Shown in pieces: positions 15,645 through 15,702 of a DNA stretch of 15,702 nucleotides. Origin of the DNA: Syntrophomonas sp. UBA5432 (lineage in GTDB: Bacteria; Bacillota; Syntrophomonadia; Syntrophomonadales; Syntrophomonadaceae). The stretch lies in NCBI GenBank assembly GCA_002424365.1, contig DIRQ01000128.1, forward strand, positions 10,238 through 25,939. Direction: 5' to 3'. Numbering within the stretch: the first letter of the stretch is position 1; each line of letters opens with the position of its first letter. The translations under genes and the position numbers were made by a program. The notes beneath the pieces were generated by a model that worked only from the letters and a program-made list of their open reading frames with translations, made no database searches and had not been told where the DNA came from.

Positions 15645-15702
15645 GGGGGCGTGGCTCAGCTGGGAGAGCACCTCGTTCGCAACGAGGGGGTCAGGGGTTC
15701 GA
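15645..15702 (+). tRNA. tRNA-Ala (anticodon CGC), cut by the window edge
   Basis: The sequence folds as the first 58 bases of a tRNA. The 5' acceptor strand is GGGGGCG, followed by T8 and G9, then a D arm closed by GCTC and GAGC. The anticodon stem CCTCG/CGAGG encloses the loop TTCGCAA with CGC at positions 34-36, so it reads the Ala codon GCG. The variable loop is GGGTC and the T arm begins AGGGGTTCGA. The 3' acceptor strand, needed to check the G3-U70 identity pair, lies outside the window. Confidence 0.93.

Overview
The window looks like a chromosome segment of a low-to-medium G+C, Gram-positive, anaerobic Firmicute. The support is strong AGGAGG-type ribosome binding sites, frequent TTG/GTG starts, two LytR-CpsA-Psr wall proteins, an S-layer-homology (SLH) surface protein, a PepF-type oligoendopeptidase and a pyruvate formate-lyase with its activase. 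A member of Clostridia, for example Syntrophomonadaceae, would fit. This is inference; nothing here fixes the species.

Layout, left to right. (1) 87-3611 on the minus strand encodes a very long protein joining a GT-A glycosyltransferase-like domain to a C-terminal GH130 glycoside-phosphorylase domain. (2) 3821-4449 on the plus strand holds two unrecognised miniproteins of 52 and 49 residues. They are clearly paralogous (about 34 of 49 aligned residues identical), and each follows a conserved non-coding block. In the second copy that block is a good sigma-A-type promoter whose 17-base spacer is filled by an imperfect dyad. (3) 4525-9983 on the minus strand holds hflX, two tandem LCP wall-polymer ligases and pepF, with pepF having its own promoter. 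(4) 10136-13301 on the plus strand holds pflB and pflA, with a 150-base open stretch between them that reads like a gene remnant. (5) 13579-15558 on the plus strand encodes a secreted protein with three SLH domains and a long C-terminal region carrying a recurrent Tyr-x-Ile-Asp motif. (6) A tRNA-Ala(CGC) runs off the right edge.

How the parts work together. The LCP proteins attach anionic polymers to peptidoglycan, and SLH domains normally bind secondary wall polymers, so both belong to cell-envelope construction. PflB and PflA form a complete anaerobic pyruvate-to-formate module; no formate channel is seen. HflX (ribosome-associated GTPase) and PepF (peptide turnover) are housekeeping. The GT-GH130 fusion and the duplicated miniproteins with their shared upstream module are the parts least explained by known biology.

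No CRISPR array, insertion sequence, integrase, phage gene or rRNA was seen.
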